Source of the DNA: Paenibacillus methanolicus
Lineage (GTDB): Bacteria; Bacillota; Bacilli; Paenibacillales; Paenibacillaceae
NCBI RefSeq assembly: GCF_008124765.1
Contig: NZ_VNHS01000002.1
Location: 124,001 to 188,000, forward strand
DNA: 64,000 nucleotides
Direction of reading: 5' to 3'
This document shows positions 34,676 to 44,179 of the stretch, piece after piece; positions within the stretch are counted from its first letter, which is position 1; each line of letters opens with the position of its first letter. The notes below the pieces were generated by a model. That model was not told the DNA's origin and searched no databases. It worked only from the letters and a program-made list of their open reading frames with translations. The position numbers and the translations under genes were made by a program.

Positions 34676-36420
34676 CGCGTCTCGTCTCCGAGGCCCATCA
34701 TCTGCTTGAGCAGATCGACTCGGACATGCCGGCGAACATGCTCGGCCAGACGGCCGAACGCTTCCTCGCGGCGCTGACGCGTCGGCACGATATCGGCAAC
34801 CGGCTTCAATCCCCGCGATTCCCGCACCCGGTTCAACCAGGCCCTGCGGAACGCGTCGTTATGGAGCACGCCATGCAGGAAGGTGCCCCATACCCGCCCA
34901 TCCGCCGATGCACAGCCTTCGGCGAAGGGCGCAGAATCCAAGCGTTCCCTCAGCCGGAACGGACGAACCTGCGAGCCGTTCTCATCCGCACCTAAGCCTA
35001 TAACGCCGCCATCGGACTCACCGTCGATGGCTTCGGCATTCGCCAACCCCTCCCGCTGGTGCGAGATCGCGATCGATGCGTCGGCCGCCGCTGCTTCCGG
35101 CCAATTCACGGCGCCCATATGAATCTCGTAGCCTTCCACGGGGTACGTTTCCGTCAGCCCGGGCAAGATCGCCATCCCCTCGACCCGTACGGTCCGCTTC
35201 TCCGCCGCGAACGTCACTTCGAACGGAAACCAGCCCAGCCCGTCCGTCTCGTCCCGGTCCGATTCCGCATGCAGCGGATCGAGCAGGCGAAGTCCGAGCA
35301 TTTCGTAGCCGCCGCATATGCCGACGACATCCCTTCCTGCCTCGCGATGCCGCTCGAGAAGCGTCGCAAGTCCGCTTTCTCGCAAGTACGCCAAATCGTC
35401 GACAGCGTTCTTGCTGCCTGGGATGATGACGATATCCGGCTCTCCCCATTCGCGGGCATCGCGCACGAAGCGCACGCGAACGTCGGGCTCCTGCAGCAGC
35501 GGATCGATATCGGTAAAATTCGAGATATGCGGCAGGCGGATAACGGCGACATCGAGCAGGTCTCCGGGCACGCCGGCTAGTCTCCCGCCAGCGCCGTCCG
35601 CGCGATCGCCAACGCCTGCAACCGCCAATTCGCCTCCATTCGCGCGCTCTCGCTTCTCGGAAGCCTTGGCGGCGGCCATCTTCCCGTCGAGCGACAACGA
35701 ATCCTCGTCCTCGATGCCAAGATCCGGCAGATACGGCACGACGCCGAGCACGGGTTTGCCCGTGCGCGCCTCCAGCCAGTCCAACCCGGGCTCCAGCAGC
35801 GAGACGTCGCCGCGGAATTTGTTGACGATGAACCCGCACACCCGCTCCCGCTCATGCGGCTCCAGCAGCTCCATCGTGCCGACGATCGCCGCGAACATGC
35901 CGCCCCGGTCGATATCCGCGACAAGCACGACGGGGGCATCGGCCCAACCGGCCGCGCGCATATTGACGATATCCCGGTCCTTCAGATTAATCTCGGCCGG
36001 ACTGCCCGCGCCTTCCAGCACGACGACATCGTATTCGGAACGCAGCCGGTCCAGCGCGCCGCGCACGATCGGCTCGGCTTCCCGCAATATTTGCTCCCGG
36101 TATGTCCTCGCCGCATAATCGCCCATCGGCTTGCCATGGACGACCACCTGCGACACCATGTCTTTCTTCGGCTTTAGCAAAATCGGGTTCATGTCCGTTG
36201 TCGCCAGAATGCCGCACGCATCCGCTTGTACGCCCTGCGCGCGGCCGATCTCTTTGCCATCCCACGTCACGTAAGAGTTAAGCGACATATTCTGCGACTT
36301 GAACGGCGCGACCTTGTAACCGTCCTCGCTCAATATCCGACAGATGGCCGTGTTAATGACGCTCTTGCCCGCATCGGACGCGGTCCCTTGAATCATGACC
36401 GTACGCGCCGGCTTCTTCAT
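34672..36420 (-). CDS. cobQ: cobyric acid synthase
   Basis: CobQ amidates the b, d, e and g side chains of adenosylcobyrinic a,c-diamide using glutamine. The 582-residue protein has the ATP motif GTASDAGKSV (12-21), the dethiobiotin-synthetase-like core and a type-1 glutamine amidotransferase domain with GICGGYEMLG. It is about 80 residues longer than usual. Extra low-complexity segments lie at about 232-270 (rich in Ala, Gly, Arg) and 475-530 (DGESDGGVIGLGADENG). The ATG has GGGAGG upstream. It overlaps cobD by four bases and cbiZ by four. Confidence 0.92.
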   Translation of the reverse strand: MKKPARTVMIQGTASDAGKSVINTAICRILSEDGYKVAPFKSQNMSLNSYVTWDGKEIGRAQGVQADACGILATTDMNPILLKPKKDMVSQVVVHGKPMGDYAARTYREQILREAEPIVRGALDRLRSEYDVVVLEGAGSPAEINLKDRDIVNMRAAGWADAPVVLVADIDRGGMFAAIVGTMELLEPHERERVCGFIVNKFRGDVSLLEPGLDWLEARTGKPVLGVVPYLPDLGIEDEDSLSLDGKMAAAKASEKRERANGGELAVAGVGDRADGAGGRLAGVPGDLLDVAVIRLPHISNFTDIDPLLQEPDVRVRFVRDAREWGEPDIVIIPGSKNAVDDLAYLRESGLATLLERHREAGRDVVGICGGYEMLGLRLLDPLHAESDRDETDGLGWFPFEVTFAAEKRTVRVEGMAILPGLTETYPVEGYEIHMGAVNWPEAAAADASIAISHQREGLANAEAIDGESDGGVIGLGADENGSQVRPFRLRERLDSAPFAEGCASADGRVWGTFLHGVLHNDAFRRAWLNRVRESRGLKPVADIVPTRQRREEAFGRLAEHVRRHVRVDLLKQMMGLGDETR

Positions 36421-37586
36421 CGGCCCTCGCCTCCCTTGCGCGACGCATCGCGGGAGACGTTATCCGTGCCGTCGCTCTCCTCGCGCAGCGCCGCCCGTAA
36501 CGCTACAAGCATTAGAACGTGCTCATTCCGGAACCGAACCGCGACCCGGCAGTACGTCTCGTCCAGGCCTTCAAAATGCGACGCATCCCGAATCAGCACG
36601 CCGCGCTCCCCCAGCTTGCGCTGAAGCTCGCCGGCGGTCAATCCGAAGCGGGGCGGAATGCGAAACAGCACGTAATTCACGTGGCCTTCCGACACGATCA
36701 AGCCGAGCGTTTCCAACTGCCCGGTCAACCATGCGCGCTCCTCCCGCAACCACGCAAGCGTCCGCCGCGCGTATTCGTCCTCATCCAGAACCGCTTCGCC
36801 GATCAGCTGGGCCAGCGAATTGACGCTCCAGGGCACCTGCTGCTCTCTTAGCGAAGCGATCGTCGCCGCGTCTGCGACCATATACCCGAGCCGGATGCCG
36901 GGAATGGCGTAAAATTTCGTCATCGACCGGATGACGATCAACTGTCCACCTTCCGTCCGCGCCGCTTCGCCAAGGAAGCTGTACCGAGCCGAGCCGCCGA
37001 CGAAATCCATGAACGCCTCGTCCAGCACGACGCGCTCGCCCTGCTCGAGCAGCAGCCGAATCGTCTCCGGCTCGATCAACTGACCGGTCGGATTGTTCGG
37101 ATGCCCGAGAAACCAAATCGCCTCCCCGGCGGTTCTGCCCGCTTCGCGAAGTTCGCGAACCGTCCGTTCGACGTCCTCGCTACCTAACATGAATCGCGGA
37201 TCCGGGGCAAGCCGAATCGTCCGAATCGGAATCCCGTTCTTGCGCGCGGCATCTCCGTACTCCGCGAAGCAAGGCTGGACGAGCACGACTTCTGCCGGCT
37301 TCAGCACGCGCACGGCAAGATCGATCAGCTCGGCCGCCCCGTTGCCGACGAGCAGTTCGTCCTCGCTTACGCCATGATAGCCGGCCAACTTCCGTCGCAA
37401 CCCGCGCACGGCGGGGTCCGGATAACGGCCGATCGCCTCCGCATAGGCGCGCAGCAGCTCGCCGACGACGGCGGGCGGCCCGAACGGATTCATGTTCGCG
37501 CTAAAGTCGACGAAGCGCTCCGCCGGGATGCCGTACAGCTCCTGGGCCGTCAGCAGATCGCCGCCATGGCCGAATTTCTCCAACAT
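36417..37586 (-). CDS. cobD: threonine-phosphate decarboxylase
   Basis: This PLP enzyme makes (R)-1-amino-2-propanol phosphate for the nucleotide loop. The 389-residue fold-type I aminotransferase has SANMNPFGPP near the N-terminus, WFLGHPNNPTGQ, the PLP-binding lysine in IRSMTKFYAIPGIRLGY, and a C-terminal RVAVRFRNEH. It is like histidinol-phosphate aminotransferase, but its context (cbiB beside it) decides CobD. The GTGA/ATGA-type overlap with cobQ shows coupling. GGAGG lies seven bases before the ATG. Confidence 0.9.
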   Translation of the reverse strand: MLEKFGHGGDLLTAQELYGIPAERFVDFSANMNPFGPPAVVGELLRAYAEAIGRYPDPAVRGLRRKLAGYHGVSEDELLVGNGAAELIDLAVRVLKPAEVVLVQPCFAEYGDAARKNGIPIRTIRLAPDPRFMLGSEDVERTVRELREAGRTAGEAIWFLGHPNNPTGQLIEPETIRLLLEQGERVVLDEAFMDFVGGSARYSFLGEAARTEGGQLIVIRSMTKFYAIPGIRLGYMVADAATIASLREQQVPWSVNSLAQLIGEAVLDEDEYARRTLAWLREERAWLTGQLETLGLIVSEGHVNYVLFRIPPRFGLTAGELQRKLGERGVLIRDASHFEGLDETYCRVAVRFRNEHVLMLVALRAALREESDGTDNVSRDASRKGGEGR

Positions 37587-37612
37587 GAGCCGTCAGCTCC
37601 TCTCTTGATCTT

Positions 37613-38419
37613 CTATAGCAATATCGCGCATGCCGCCAACAGCAGCGCGGCTTCCAGCAGCTCGTTCATCGCGCCGTACGTATCGCCGGTCAGCCCGCCA
37701 AGTTTCCGGCTTAGCCACCAGCCGCAAGGCCCGCCGACGACGAGCGTTAACGCGCCGCCCTCGACGACATAACCGCCTGCTTCTGCCAGATTGTACCCGA
37801 ATAACGCGTAGACGCCGAACAATAAGATAACATGCGCGAGCAAGGCCGCCGCGATATGCCGTCTCGCCACGCCGGCGAACATGCCGCCAAGCCCTTCGTT
37901 GCCGCGCGCGTTCGGCCATAGGACCATCGCAAAGGCCATCCATAACCGGCTCCACATGCAGGCGGCGGCGATATGAGGAGCAGCGGATGCCAGCGCGTCT
38001 CCTTCAAGCAGCTCGGCGAGCAGGCTGAATTTGAACAGCAGCACGGCGATCGCCGCGATGACGCCCATCGCGCCCACGCGACTGTCTTTCATAATCTCCA
38101 GCATCCGCTCCCGGCTCCGGTGGCTAAGCACGCCGTCGGCGGTATCCATGAGCCCGTCGAGATGAAGGGCGCCGGATATCGCGATCCATACGACAAGCAT
38201 GAGGACGGCGGCAGGCATGGACGGCAGCGAGCCTTGCAGCAGCCAGCCTGCCCCTGCCGTCAGCAGTCCGACCGCCAACCCCACGAGGGGATATGCGGTG
38301 ACACTCCGGGCGAGTATGCTTGGGGTGAACGGAATTTGCGCCGGAACCGGGATGCGGGTCAGCAGTTGAAAGGCGGCGCCGATCGCCTGCAGCCCCGTTA
38401 TGAACGAACGATCAGCCAT
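37613..38419 (-). CDS. cobS: adenosylcobinamide-GDP ribazoletransferase
   Basis: CobS joins alpha-ribazole to adenosylcobinamide-GDP in the membrane, the last assembly step. The 268-residue protein has several membrane helices and the family blocks LLTRIPVP, GALHLDGLMDTADGV (metal-binding acidic motif) and KDSRVGAMG. The ATG lies 22 bases inside the 3' end of cbiB. It precedes cobD by 26 bases. Confidence 0.92.
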   Translation of the reverse strand: MADRSFITGLQAIGAAFQLLTRIPVPAQIPFTPSILARSVTAYPLVGLAVGLLTAGAGWLLQGSLPSMPAAVLMLVVWIAISGALHLDGLMDTADGVLSHRSRERMLEIMKDSRVGAMGVIAAIAVLLFKFSLLAELLEGDALASAAPHIAAACMWSRLWMAFAMVLWPNARGNEGLGGMFAGVARRHIAAALLAHVILLFGVYALFGYNLAEAGGYVVEGGALTLVVGGPCGWWLSRKLGGLTGDTYGAMNELLEAALLLAACAILL

Positions 38420-39381
38420 GTCCCGATTACCCCCACGAAAATCAAAATGCTCGTCGCGTACAGCAGCCTTACCGCACTTAGGATATCCTTAGCCGCCAGC
38501 GGCCGCAGCGGCCATCCCATCCGCGCACGTTCGCTGACGCGGCCGAAGTAGACGTTGCGGCCTCCCAGCTCGATGCCGATGGCCCCTGCCGCCGCCGATT
38601 CCGGAATCCCGCTGTTCGGACTCGGGTGCAGTGTCGCGAATGTATGCACCGCGCGAAAGGCGCGCGCCGGCGACAAACCGGGCAGCAGCGCGGCCGCCAA
38701 GGTCATGACGAGACCGGCGAGTCGAGCCGGAATATAGTTCAGCGCATCGTCCAACCGCGCCGATGCCCAGCCGAAATGAATGTATTTGTCGTTCTTGTAG
38801 CCGACCATCGAATCCAGCGTGTTCGCCGCGCGGTATAACATCGCCAGCGGCGCCCCGCCAAGCAGCGCGAACACGACCGGAGAGAGAAATGCGTCGACCG
38901 TGTTCTCCGATACCGTCTCGATAGCCGACCTGGCCGTGTCGCGCTCGTCCATAGCGGACGTATCTCGGCTGACGATATAGCCCGCATAATGGCGAGCCTG
39001 ACCGAGATCGCCCGCGGCAAGCGGCCGATAAACGAGCATCGCCGCGTCCTTGAGCCCTTTGACCGCGATCGTCGTGGAGACGAACCAAGCGGATAGTGCA
39101 TATCCGACATAAGGATGCACCCAATCCGCCGCCCGGACGAGCAGGGCCAGCGCGGCATATGCCGCCATGACGGTAATAAGCGCCAACGCGACGCCCCGAA
39201 GCTTAAGCTTTCCGGGCGTCGGCGCGGCGCTATCCGGGCGCAGCCATCTCTCCAGCCTGCTAATCAATCTGCCGATCAGGATGACCGGATGCGTCGGCCA
39301 CCTTGGATCGCCGACGAGCCAATCGATCGCGATCGCGGCGGCCGTAATGAGCAGCGTTTCTTGCAGCGAATAGAACATCAC
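38398..39381 (-). CDS. cbiB: adenosylcobinamide-phosphate synthase
   Basis: CbiB attaches aminopropanol phosphate to adenosylcobyric acid. The 327-residue membrane protein has the N-terminal DWLVGDPRWPTHPVILIGRLIS motif, SRDTSAMDERDTARSAIETVSENTVD and HPSPNSGIPESAAAGAIG, all characteristic of CbiB. GGAGG precedes the ATG. It overlaps cobU by four bases (ATGA) and cobS by 22 bases. Confidence 0.93.
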   Translation of the reverse strand: MMFYSLQETLLITAAAIAIDWLVGDPRWPTHPVILIGRLISRLERWLRPDSAAPTPGKLKLRGVALALITVMAAYAALALLVRAADWVHPYVGYALSAWFVSTTIAVKGLKDAAMLVYRPLAAGDLGQARHYAGYIVSRDTSAMDERDTARSAIETVSENTVDAFLSPVVFALLGGAPLAMLYRAANTLDSMVGYKNDKYIHFGWASARLDDALNYIPARLAGLVMTLAAALLPGLSPARAFRAVHTFATLHPSPNSGIPESAAAGAIGIELGGRNVYFGRVSERARMGWPLRPLAAKDILSAVRLLYATSILIFVGVIGTWLIVRS

Positions 39382-40052
39382 GCATCCTCCAGCCGGAACG
39401 CCAGCTTCTTCAGATCGAGCGGGAACCCGGCCACGACCAGATACGCTTCCTCGCAGACGCTGGCTAACTTGCGGTTCATTCTTCCCGCCGCGTCGCGGAA
39501 ACGTCTTCCGAGCGCATATGCCGGTACGATGCCGCTGCCGACCTCGTTCGTGACGAGCAGCAGCGGACCCCGGTAAGCGGCAACCGCCGCCGCCAACTGA
39601 TCGACAAGCCCGTCCAACGGGTCCTCGGCCGGATCCGTGTCTGGGTTCTCGCCAATCTCCTTCGTCGTCGCGGTAACCTCGGTTTGCACTGCCTCGTTAG
39701 CCTCAGCGCTTGCCGGATCCCCCTTGCCGTCCGCCGGCTCCAGCCGCAGCAGCTGATTGCTGAGCCACAGCGTCAGGCAATCGACGACGACGGCCGGCCG
39801 TTGCTCCGCGCGCGAGAATTGTTCTTCCAACGTCTGCAGCGTCTCCGCCAACCCGAACGGTTCTTCGATCGTCCGCCACGAATATCCGGAAGCCGCGCGA
39901 GAAGACCGGTGCAAGCCGATCCGCTGCCGCATCTCTTCGTCCCAAATTTGGGAAGTTGCGATGTAGACGGCGCCCGCGGCGAGCCGCATCGCGTACCGTT
40001 CCGCGAAATCGCTCTTCCCGCTGCGCGCCCCGCCGGTAATGAAAATGGCCAA
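39378..40052 (-). CDS. cobU: adenosylcobinamide kinase / adenosylcobinamide-phosphate guanylyltransferase
   Basis: CobU phosphorylates adenosylcobinamide and adds GMP. The 224-residue protein begins IFITGGARSGKS (P-loop), has YIATSQIWDEEMRQRIGLHR with the guanylated histidine, and VDCLTLWLSNQLL. A segment of about 40 residues (LEPADGKGDPASAEANEAVQ and on) is longer and more acidic than in typical CobU (about 180 residues). The start is TTG with GGAGATAGGAA upstream. It overlaps cbiB and follows cobT by 24 bases. Confidence 0.92.
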   Translation of the reverse strand: MAIFITGGARSGKSDFAERYAMRLAAGAVYIATSQIWDEEMRQRIGLHRSSRAASGYSWRTIEEPFGLAETLQTLEEQFSRAEQRPAVVVDCLTLWLSNQLLRLEPADGKGDPASAEANEAVQTEVTATTKEIGENPDTDPAEDPLDGLVDQLAAAVAAYRGPLLLVTNEVGSGIVPAYALGRRFRDAAGRMNRKLASVCEEAYLVVAGFPLDLKKLAFRLEDA

Positions 40053-40076
40053 TTCCTATCTCCCCCTCAGCCTCCG

Positions 40077-41138
40077 CTAACCTTTCGATACGCCCGCGCT
40101 CTCGAACGTCGCCATCTCCCGCACGATCCGCTGCGCCGCATCGACGATGTGAAAACCGAGCACCGCGCCCGTCCCTTCGCCGAGGCGCATGTCCAAATGA
40201 ATCATCGGCGAAAGTCCGATCGCCGCCATCAGCTGCCCGTGCCCCTGCTCTTGCGACAGATGGGATCCGATCATATAAGGTACGGACGCCGGCGCGATTC
40301 GCGAAGCGACCAGCGCGGCCGCGGACGAGATGAACCCATCGATGATGACCGGCAGACGGTTAGCCGCGGCGCCGAGCATGACGCCGGTCAGCGCCGCGAT
40401 CTCCAGGCCGCCTACCTTGGCGAGCGCATCCAGCGGGTCGTCCGCATTGGGCGCGTTGACGGCCAGCGCGCGCTCGACGACGTCGACTTTATGCCGGCGA
40501 CGGGAGGCATCGATGCCGGTGCCCAGACCGACGGCTTCTTCGGCCGTCATGTGCGCGAGCGCCGCGCATAACGCCGCGCTCGGCGTCGTATTGCCGATGC
40601 CCATCTCACCGGTCGCGAGCATAGCGTATCCTTGCCCCGCCAGTTCGCTAGCCGTCTCGATGCCGGCCGCGATGGCCGCAAGCGCCTCTTCGCGCGACAT
40701 CGCGGGGCCTTGCGCCATATTGCCCGTTCCCGGCCGCACCTTTCGCTGCACGAGCGACGGGTGCTCGATGACGGTGGCAACACCGACATCGACGCAGACG
40801 ACATCCGCTCCGGCTTGGCGGGCAAGGACGTTGACCGCGGCTCCGCCCGCGAGGAAATTAAGTACCATCTGAGGCGTCACCTCGGACGGAAACGCGCTAA
40901 CGCCTTCGGAACAGACGCCATGATCGCCGGCCATGACCACGACGGCGCGCTTCGAGAGATCCGCGCCGATCTCGCCCGTTATGCCCGCCGTTTGCTTGGC
41001 GATGTCCTCTAATTTGCCCAGGCTGCCCGGCGGTTTGGTCAGCGAATCCAGCCGCGCCTGCGCCGCATGTACAGCTTCGGCGTCCAGCGGTCCGATCGCC
41101 GCAACCGTCCTATCCAGCAACTGTTTCGTTACGCTCAT
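40077..41138 (-). CDS. cobT: nicotinate-nucleotide-dimethylbenzimidazole phosphoribosyltransferase
   Basis: CobT activates the lower ligand base by forming alpha-ribazole phosphate. The 353-residue protein has the family blocks QARLDSLTKPPGSLG, MAGDHGVCSEGVSAFPSEVT, GEMGIGNTTPSAAL and the catalytic Glu region near SHLSQEQGHG. It is of normal length. GAGGAGAGG precedes the ATG. It follows the transporter ATPase gene by 33 bases in the same operon. Confidence 0.95.
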   Translation of the reverse strand: MSVTKQLLDRTVAAIGPLDAEAVHAAQARLDSLTKPPGSLGKLEDIAKQTAGITGEIGADLSKRAVVVMAGDHGVCSEGVSAFPSEVTPQMVLNFLAGGAAVNVLARQAGADVVCVDVGVATVIEHPSLVQRKVRPGTGNMAQGPAMSREEALAAIAAGIETASELAGQGYAMLATGEMGIGNTTPSAALCAALAHMTAEEAVGLGTGIDASRRRHKVDVVERALAVNAPNADDPLDALAKVGGLEIAALTGVMLGAAANRLPVIIDGFISSAAALVASRIAPASVPYMIGSHLSQEQGHGQLMAAIGLSPMIHLDMRLGEGTGAVLGFHIVDAAQRIVREMATFESAGVSKG

Positions 41139-41171
41139 GATCTACCAACCTCTCCTCTTCCTTGTTGAACC

Positions 41172-41954
41172 TTATTCTCCGGCCCGCGAATGCAGCAGGA
41201 GCTGCGGCACGCCGCTGACCGGGTGCCGCACGACGACCGAAGATGCGCCGTATACCCGCTCGACGAGCTCCGCGTTCACGACCGCCTCCGGGGTGCCGGA
41301 TGCTTCGATCCGCCCGTTGCATAGTACAAACAGCTGGTCGCAATATTGAGCGGCCAAATTCAAATCGTGCAGCACCGCCACGACCGTGATTCCTTGCTCG
41401 CGCTGCCACTGCTTGACCGTATCGAGCAGCTGCAGCTGATAGCCGATATCCAAATAAGTCGTCGGTTCATCGAGCAGCAGCAGCCGAGGCTCCTGGACCA
41501 TAACCTTGGCCAGCGCGACCCGCTGCCGCTCGCCGCCGCTCAGTCGGTCGATCTGCCGATCCGCCAAGCCGCTCAAGCCGGTCAGCTCCAATATGCGCGC
41601 AATCAGCGGCGCCGGATCGGCGTTCTCCTCGCCCATCCAATTCTGGTACGGAAACCGCCCCATCCCGACCACTTCCTTAACCGTAAAACCGACCGGAGAC
41701 AGTCCGCCTTGCTGCAGGACGGCTACATGTCTAGCCAGCGCCTTGCGCGTCCACTCGCCCGCGGGTTTGCCATCGAGCGCAAGCTGCCCCGCGTCCGCCC
41801 GCGCCGTACCCGCGATCAGGCTGAGCAGCGTCGACTTGCCGGCGCCGTTTGGCCCAATGATACCGTACATGCCGCCCGCGTGGAAGCGAAACGACACGTC
41901 GCTTAGGACGCGCTTGCCATCCAAGCTTAAACTTAATGCCTTTCCTTCGATCAT
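41172..41954 (-). CDS. btuD: corrinoid ABC transporter ATP-binding protein
   Basis: The 260-residue ATPase has Walker A GPNGAGKS (34-41), the ABC signature LSGGERQR (138-145), Walker B LLLLDEP and the switch HD (H196 region, VLHDLNLA). It is of the FepC/BtuD class that pairs with FecCD permeases. The ATG at 41954 overlaps the permease stop by four bases and has GGGAGG upstream. The riboswitch and cob context indicates corrinoid rather than iron-siderophore uptake. Confidence 0.9.
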   Translation of the reverse strand: MIEGKALSLSLDGKRVLSDVSFRFHAGGMYGIIGPNGAGKSTLLSLIAGTARADAGQLALDGKPAGEWTRKALARHVAVLQQGGLSPVGFTVKEVVGMGRFPYQNWMGEENADPAPLIARILELTGLSGLADRQIDRLSGGERQRVALAKVMVQEPRLLLLDEPTTYLDIGYQLQLLDTVKQWQREQGITVVAVLHDLNLAAQYCDQLFVLCNGRIEASGTPEAVVNAELVERVYGASSVVVRHPVSGVPQLLLHSRAGE

Positions 41955-42985
41955 AGCGTGCCTCCCTGCTGCATTTTGCGGCGGTAGAGCAAATACGCGA
42001 AGAATGGCGCGCCGATGAACGCCGTCACGACGCCAAGCGGAATTTCCTTGGGGCTGGCCACGGTACGCGCGAGCGTATCCGCCCACAGCAGATAAATGCC
42101 GCCGCCGAGCGCCGAGAGCGGCACGATCAGCCGGTAATCCGGGCCGACGATGAGCCGAATCAGATGCGGGATGACGAGCCCGACGAAGCCGACGACGCCC
42201 GCGACGGAGACGGCCGCCGCCGTTAGCAGCGTCGAGACGATCAGGACGGACAGCTTCGTCCGTTCGACCTCGATGCCCAGATGCGAAGCATGCCGTTCGC
42301 CGAACACGAACAAATTCAAAGCCATCGCATAGCGGATCAGAACGACCGCGCCTACGGCGAGGAACGGCAGCACGAGCTGGGCATGCTCCCACCCGCGCGC
42401 GCTGATGCTGCCCATCAACCAGGCGTTAATTTCGTTGACAACGCCTTGCGACATCGACGACATCAAGGACACGACCGCGCCGAGAAACGCCTGCACGATC
42501 ACGCCCGACAGAATCAGGGTTTGAATATTCATCGCCCCCCGCGCGCGGGCTAGCGTCACGACGACCCCGAGCGTGGCGATGCCCGTTACGAACGCGACGC
42601 CCGGAATGAGCCACATGCCGACCGTCATATGATAGCCGAATAAAAGAATGAATGCCGCGCCTACGGAACAGCCCGTGGCGACGCCTAGCGTGAATGGATC
42701 GGCAAGAGGATTGCGCAGCACGCCTTGAAAACCCGCGCCGGCAAGCGACAAACACGCGCCGACGAGCAGCGCCAGTACAATGCGCGGCAGACGGACCTGA
42801 GTGACGATCGCGATCGCGGTTGGATCCGCGCCGCCGTCTCCGGCAGCGCCCGTCACATAATTCAGCAGGATGCGCCATACATCGGATAGCGGCACGCTCG
42901 CCGATCCGATCGACAAACTCACGACGATAGATGCGGCAAGGAGGAGCATCGCTGCTCCTCCATACACGTACAATTTGCGCCGCAT
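41951..42985 (-). CDS. btuC: corrinoid ABC transporter permease (FecCD family)
   Basis: The 344-residue membrane protein has about ten helices. Family motifs are VRLPRIVLALLVGACLSLAG, QGVLRNPLADPFTLGVATG and GFVGLVIPHLIRLIVGPDYR, the last contacting the ATPase. The ATG shares one base with the TAA of btuF, and the 3' end overlaps btuD by four bases, so all three are coupled. Confidence 0.92.
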   Translation of the reverse strand: MRRKLYVYGGAAMLLLAASIVVSLSIGSASVPLSDVWRILLNYVTGAAGDGGADPTAIAIVTQVRLPRIVLALLVGACLSLAGAGFQGVLRNPLADPFTLGVATGCSVGAAFILLFGYHMTVGMWLIPGVAFVTGIATLGVVVTLARARGAMNIQTLILSGVIVQAFLGAVVSLMSSMSQGVVNEINAWLMGSISARGWEHAQLVLPFLAVGAVVLIRYAMALNLFVFGERHASHLGIEVERTKLSVLIVSTLLTAAAVSVAGVVGFVGLVIPHLIRLIVGPDYRLIVPLSALGGGIYLLWADTLARTVASPKEIPLGVVTAFIGAPFFAYLLYRRKMQQGGTL

Positions 42986-43989
42986 TACTTCACGAGATCC
43001 GGATGCAGCTTCTTCGCGACTTCGAGCAAGCCTTCCGCCAAGCGAGGGCCTACGCGAACAAGCGGATCCTGTTCGACTTCATACAGCTTTTTGTTTTGAA
43101 TGGCCGCGATGGCCTCCCAGCCCGGACGCTTCTCGATCGCGTCAAGAATCGGGTTTTTCTCGCCTTCTTTGATGTTCAAAGAAGCATAGACGATAACGTC
43201 CGGATTTTGCTCGATGACCTTCTCCGGATCAATCTCGTACCAGCTCGGCTGTTCCGCGATGTTCGCGCCGCCCGCGAGCGTGATGATCTCGTCCAGGAAT
43301 TCGCCTTTGCCCACCGTCCAGCCGGGTGAGAACTCGAGGTACACCTTCGGCTTAGGCGCGTCCTTCACGGCATCCATCACCTGCTGGCGCACGTCTTTCA
43401 TATGATTGGCCACTTCCAGCGCTTCGTTCGTCTTGTTCATGATCGCGCCGATCTGGCCGATCTTGTTCATGACCTCGTCGTACGTCTTTGGATCGGTCGC
43501 CAGCACCGTCAGATTAAGGCTGCGCAGCTTCTCGACCGCCGGCGCGTTCATCGACGAGGACGCCAGCACGAGATCCGGCTTGAGCGCGACGATCGCTTCG
43601 ATATTCGCCTCCATGCCGCCTACTTTCGCCTTCGCCGCCGCTTCTTCCGGATAATTCGAATTGTCGTCCACGCCGACAACCGCATCGCCCGCACCGATCG
43701 CGAACATAATCTCGGTTTCGCTCGGCACGAGCGTCACGACTTTCTCCGGCGCCTTCTCGAACGTAACTTGCGCGCCCGTCGCGTCGGTCACCGTAAGCGG
43801 GTATACCGGAGCCGCGGCCTGCTCGCCTCCCGCGTTGCCCGCGCCCGAAGCGGCGTTATTCTCCCCGGCCGCGTTATTGTTCGTCGCCGCGCCGTTATTC
43901 TCCGCCTTGCCTCCGCAAGCCGCCAGCACCGCCAGCAGCATCGCCGCCGCCAGCAGCATCGCCAATCTGAAACCGATCGTTCTTTTCAT
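42985..43989 (-). CDS. btuF: corrinoid-binding lipoprotein of the ABC transporter
   Basis: The 334-residue protein has a signal peptide with lipobox LAAC (Cys25), an Asn/Ala/Gly-rich linker (about 28-60) and a periplasmic-binding-protein fold of the helical-backbone class (KVVTLVPSETEIMFAIGAGDAVVGVDD; KPDLVLAS; NPDVIVYAS). It would capture corrinoids outside the membrane. AAGGAG is ten bases before the ATG at 43989. It is the first gene after the cobalamin riboswitch and its terminator. Confidence 0.9.
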   Translation of the reverse strand: MKRTIGFRLAMLLAAAMLLAVLAACGGKAENNGAATNNNAAGENNAASGAGNAGGEQAAAPVYPLTVTDATGAQVTFEKAPEKVVTLVPSETEIMFAIGAGDAVVGVDDNSNYPEEAAAKAKVGGMEANIEAIVALKPDLVLASSSMNAPAVEKLRSLNLTVLATDPKTYDEVMNKIGQIGAIMNKTNEALEVANHMKDVRQQVMDAVKDAPKPKVYLEFSPGWTVGKGEFLDEIITLAGGANIAEQPSWYEIDPEKVIEQNPDVIVYASLNIKEGEKNPILDAIEKRPGWEAIAAIQNKKLYEVEQDPLVRVGPRLAEGLLEVAKKLHPDLVK

Positions 43990-44031
43990 GCTGTCCCCAC
44001 TCCTTGTTCTTGCCGATATTGCAATTGCAAA

Positions 44032-44068
44032 TAAAAAAAGCACTCCCGGGACCGTGCCGGAAGTGCTT
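44032..44068 (-). terminator. riboswitch-controlled intrinsic terminator
   Basis: On the minus strand AAGCACTTCCGG...CCCGGGAGTGCTT is followed by T7. It lies between the aptamer and btuF and is the expression platform expected to form when ligand is bound. Confidence 0.8.
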
Positions 44069-44179
44069 GCCGCAGACATTCGCGCGTTTATGAGACGCCT
44101 TCCAACCCTTAAGGCCGGCGCGTGACGTAATCGATTGTCCAATCCAAGCTCCAACACTTCCCCAAGTCCACGTGGGCAG

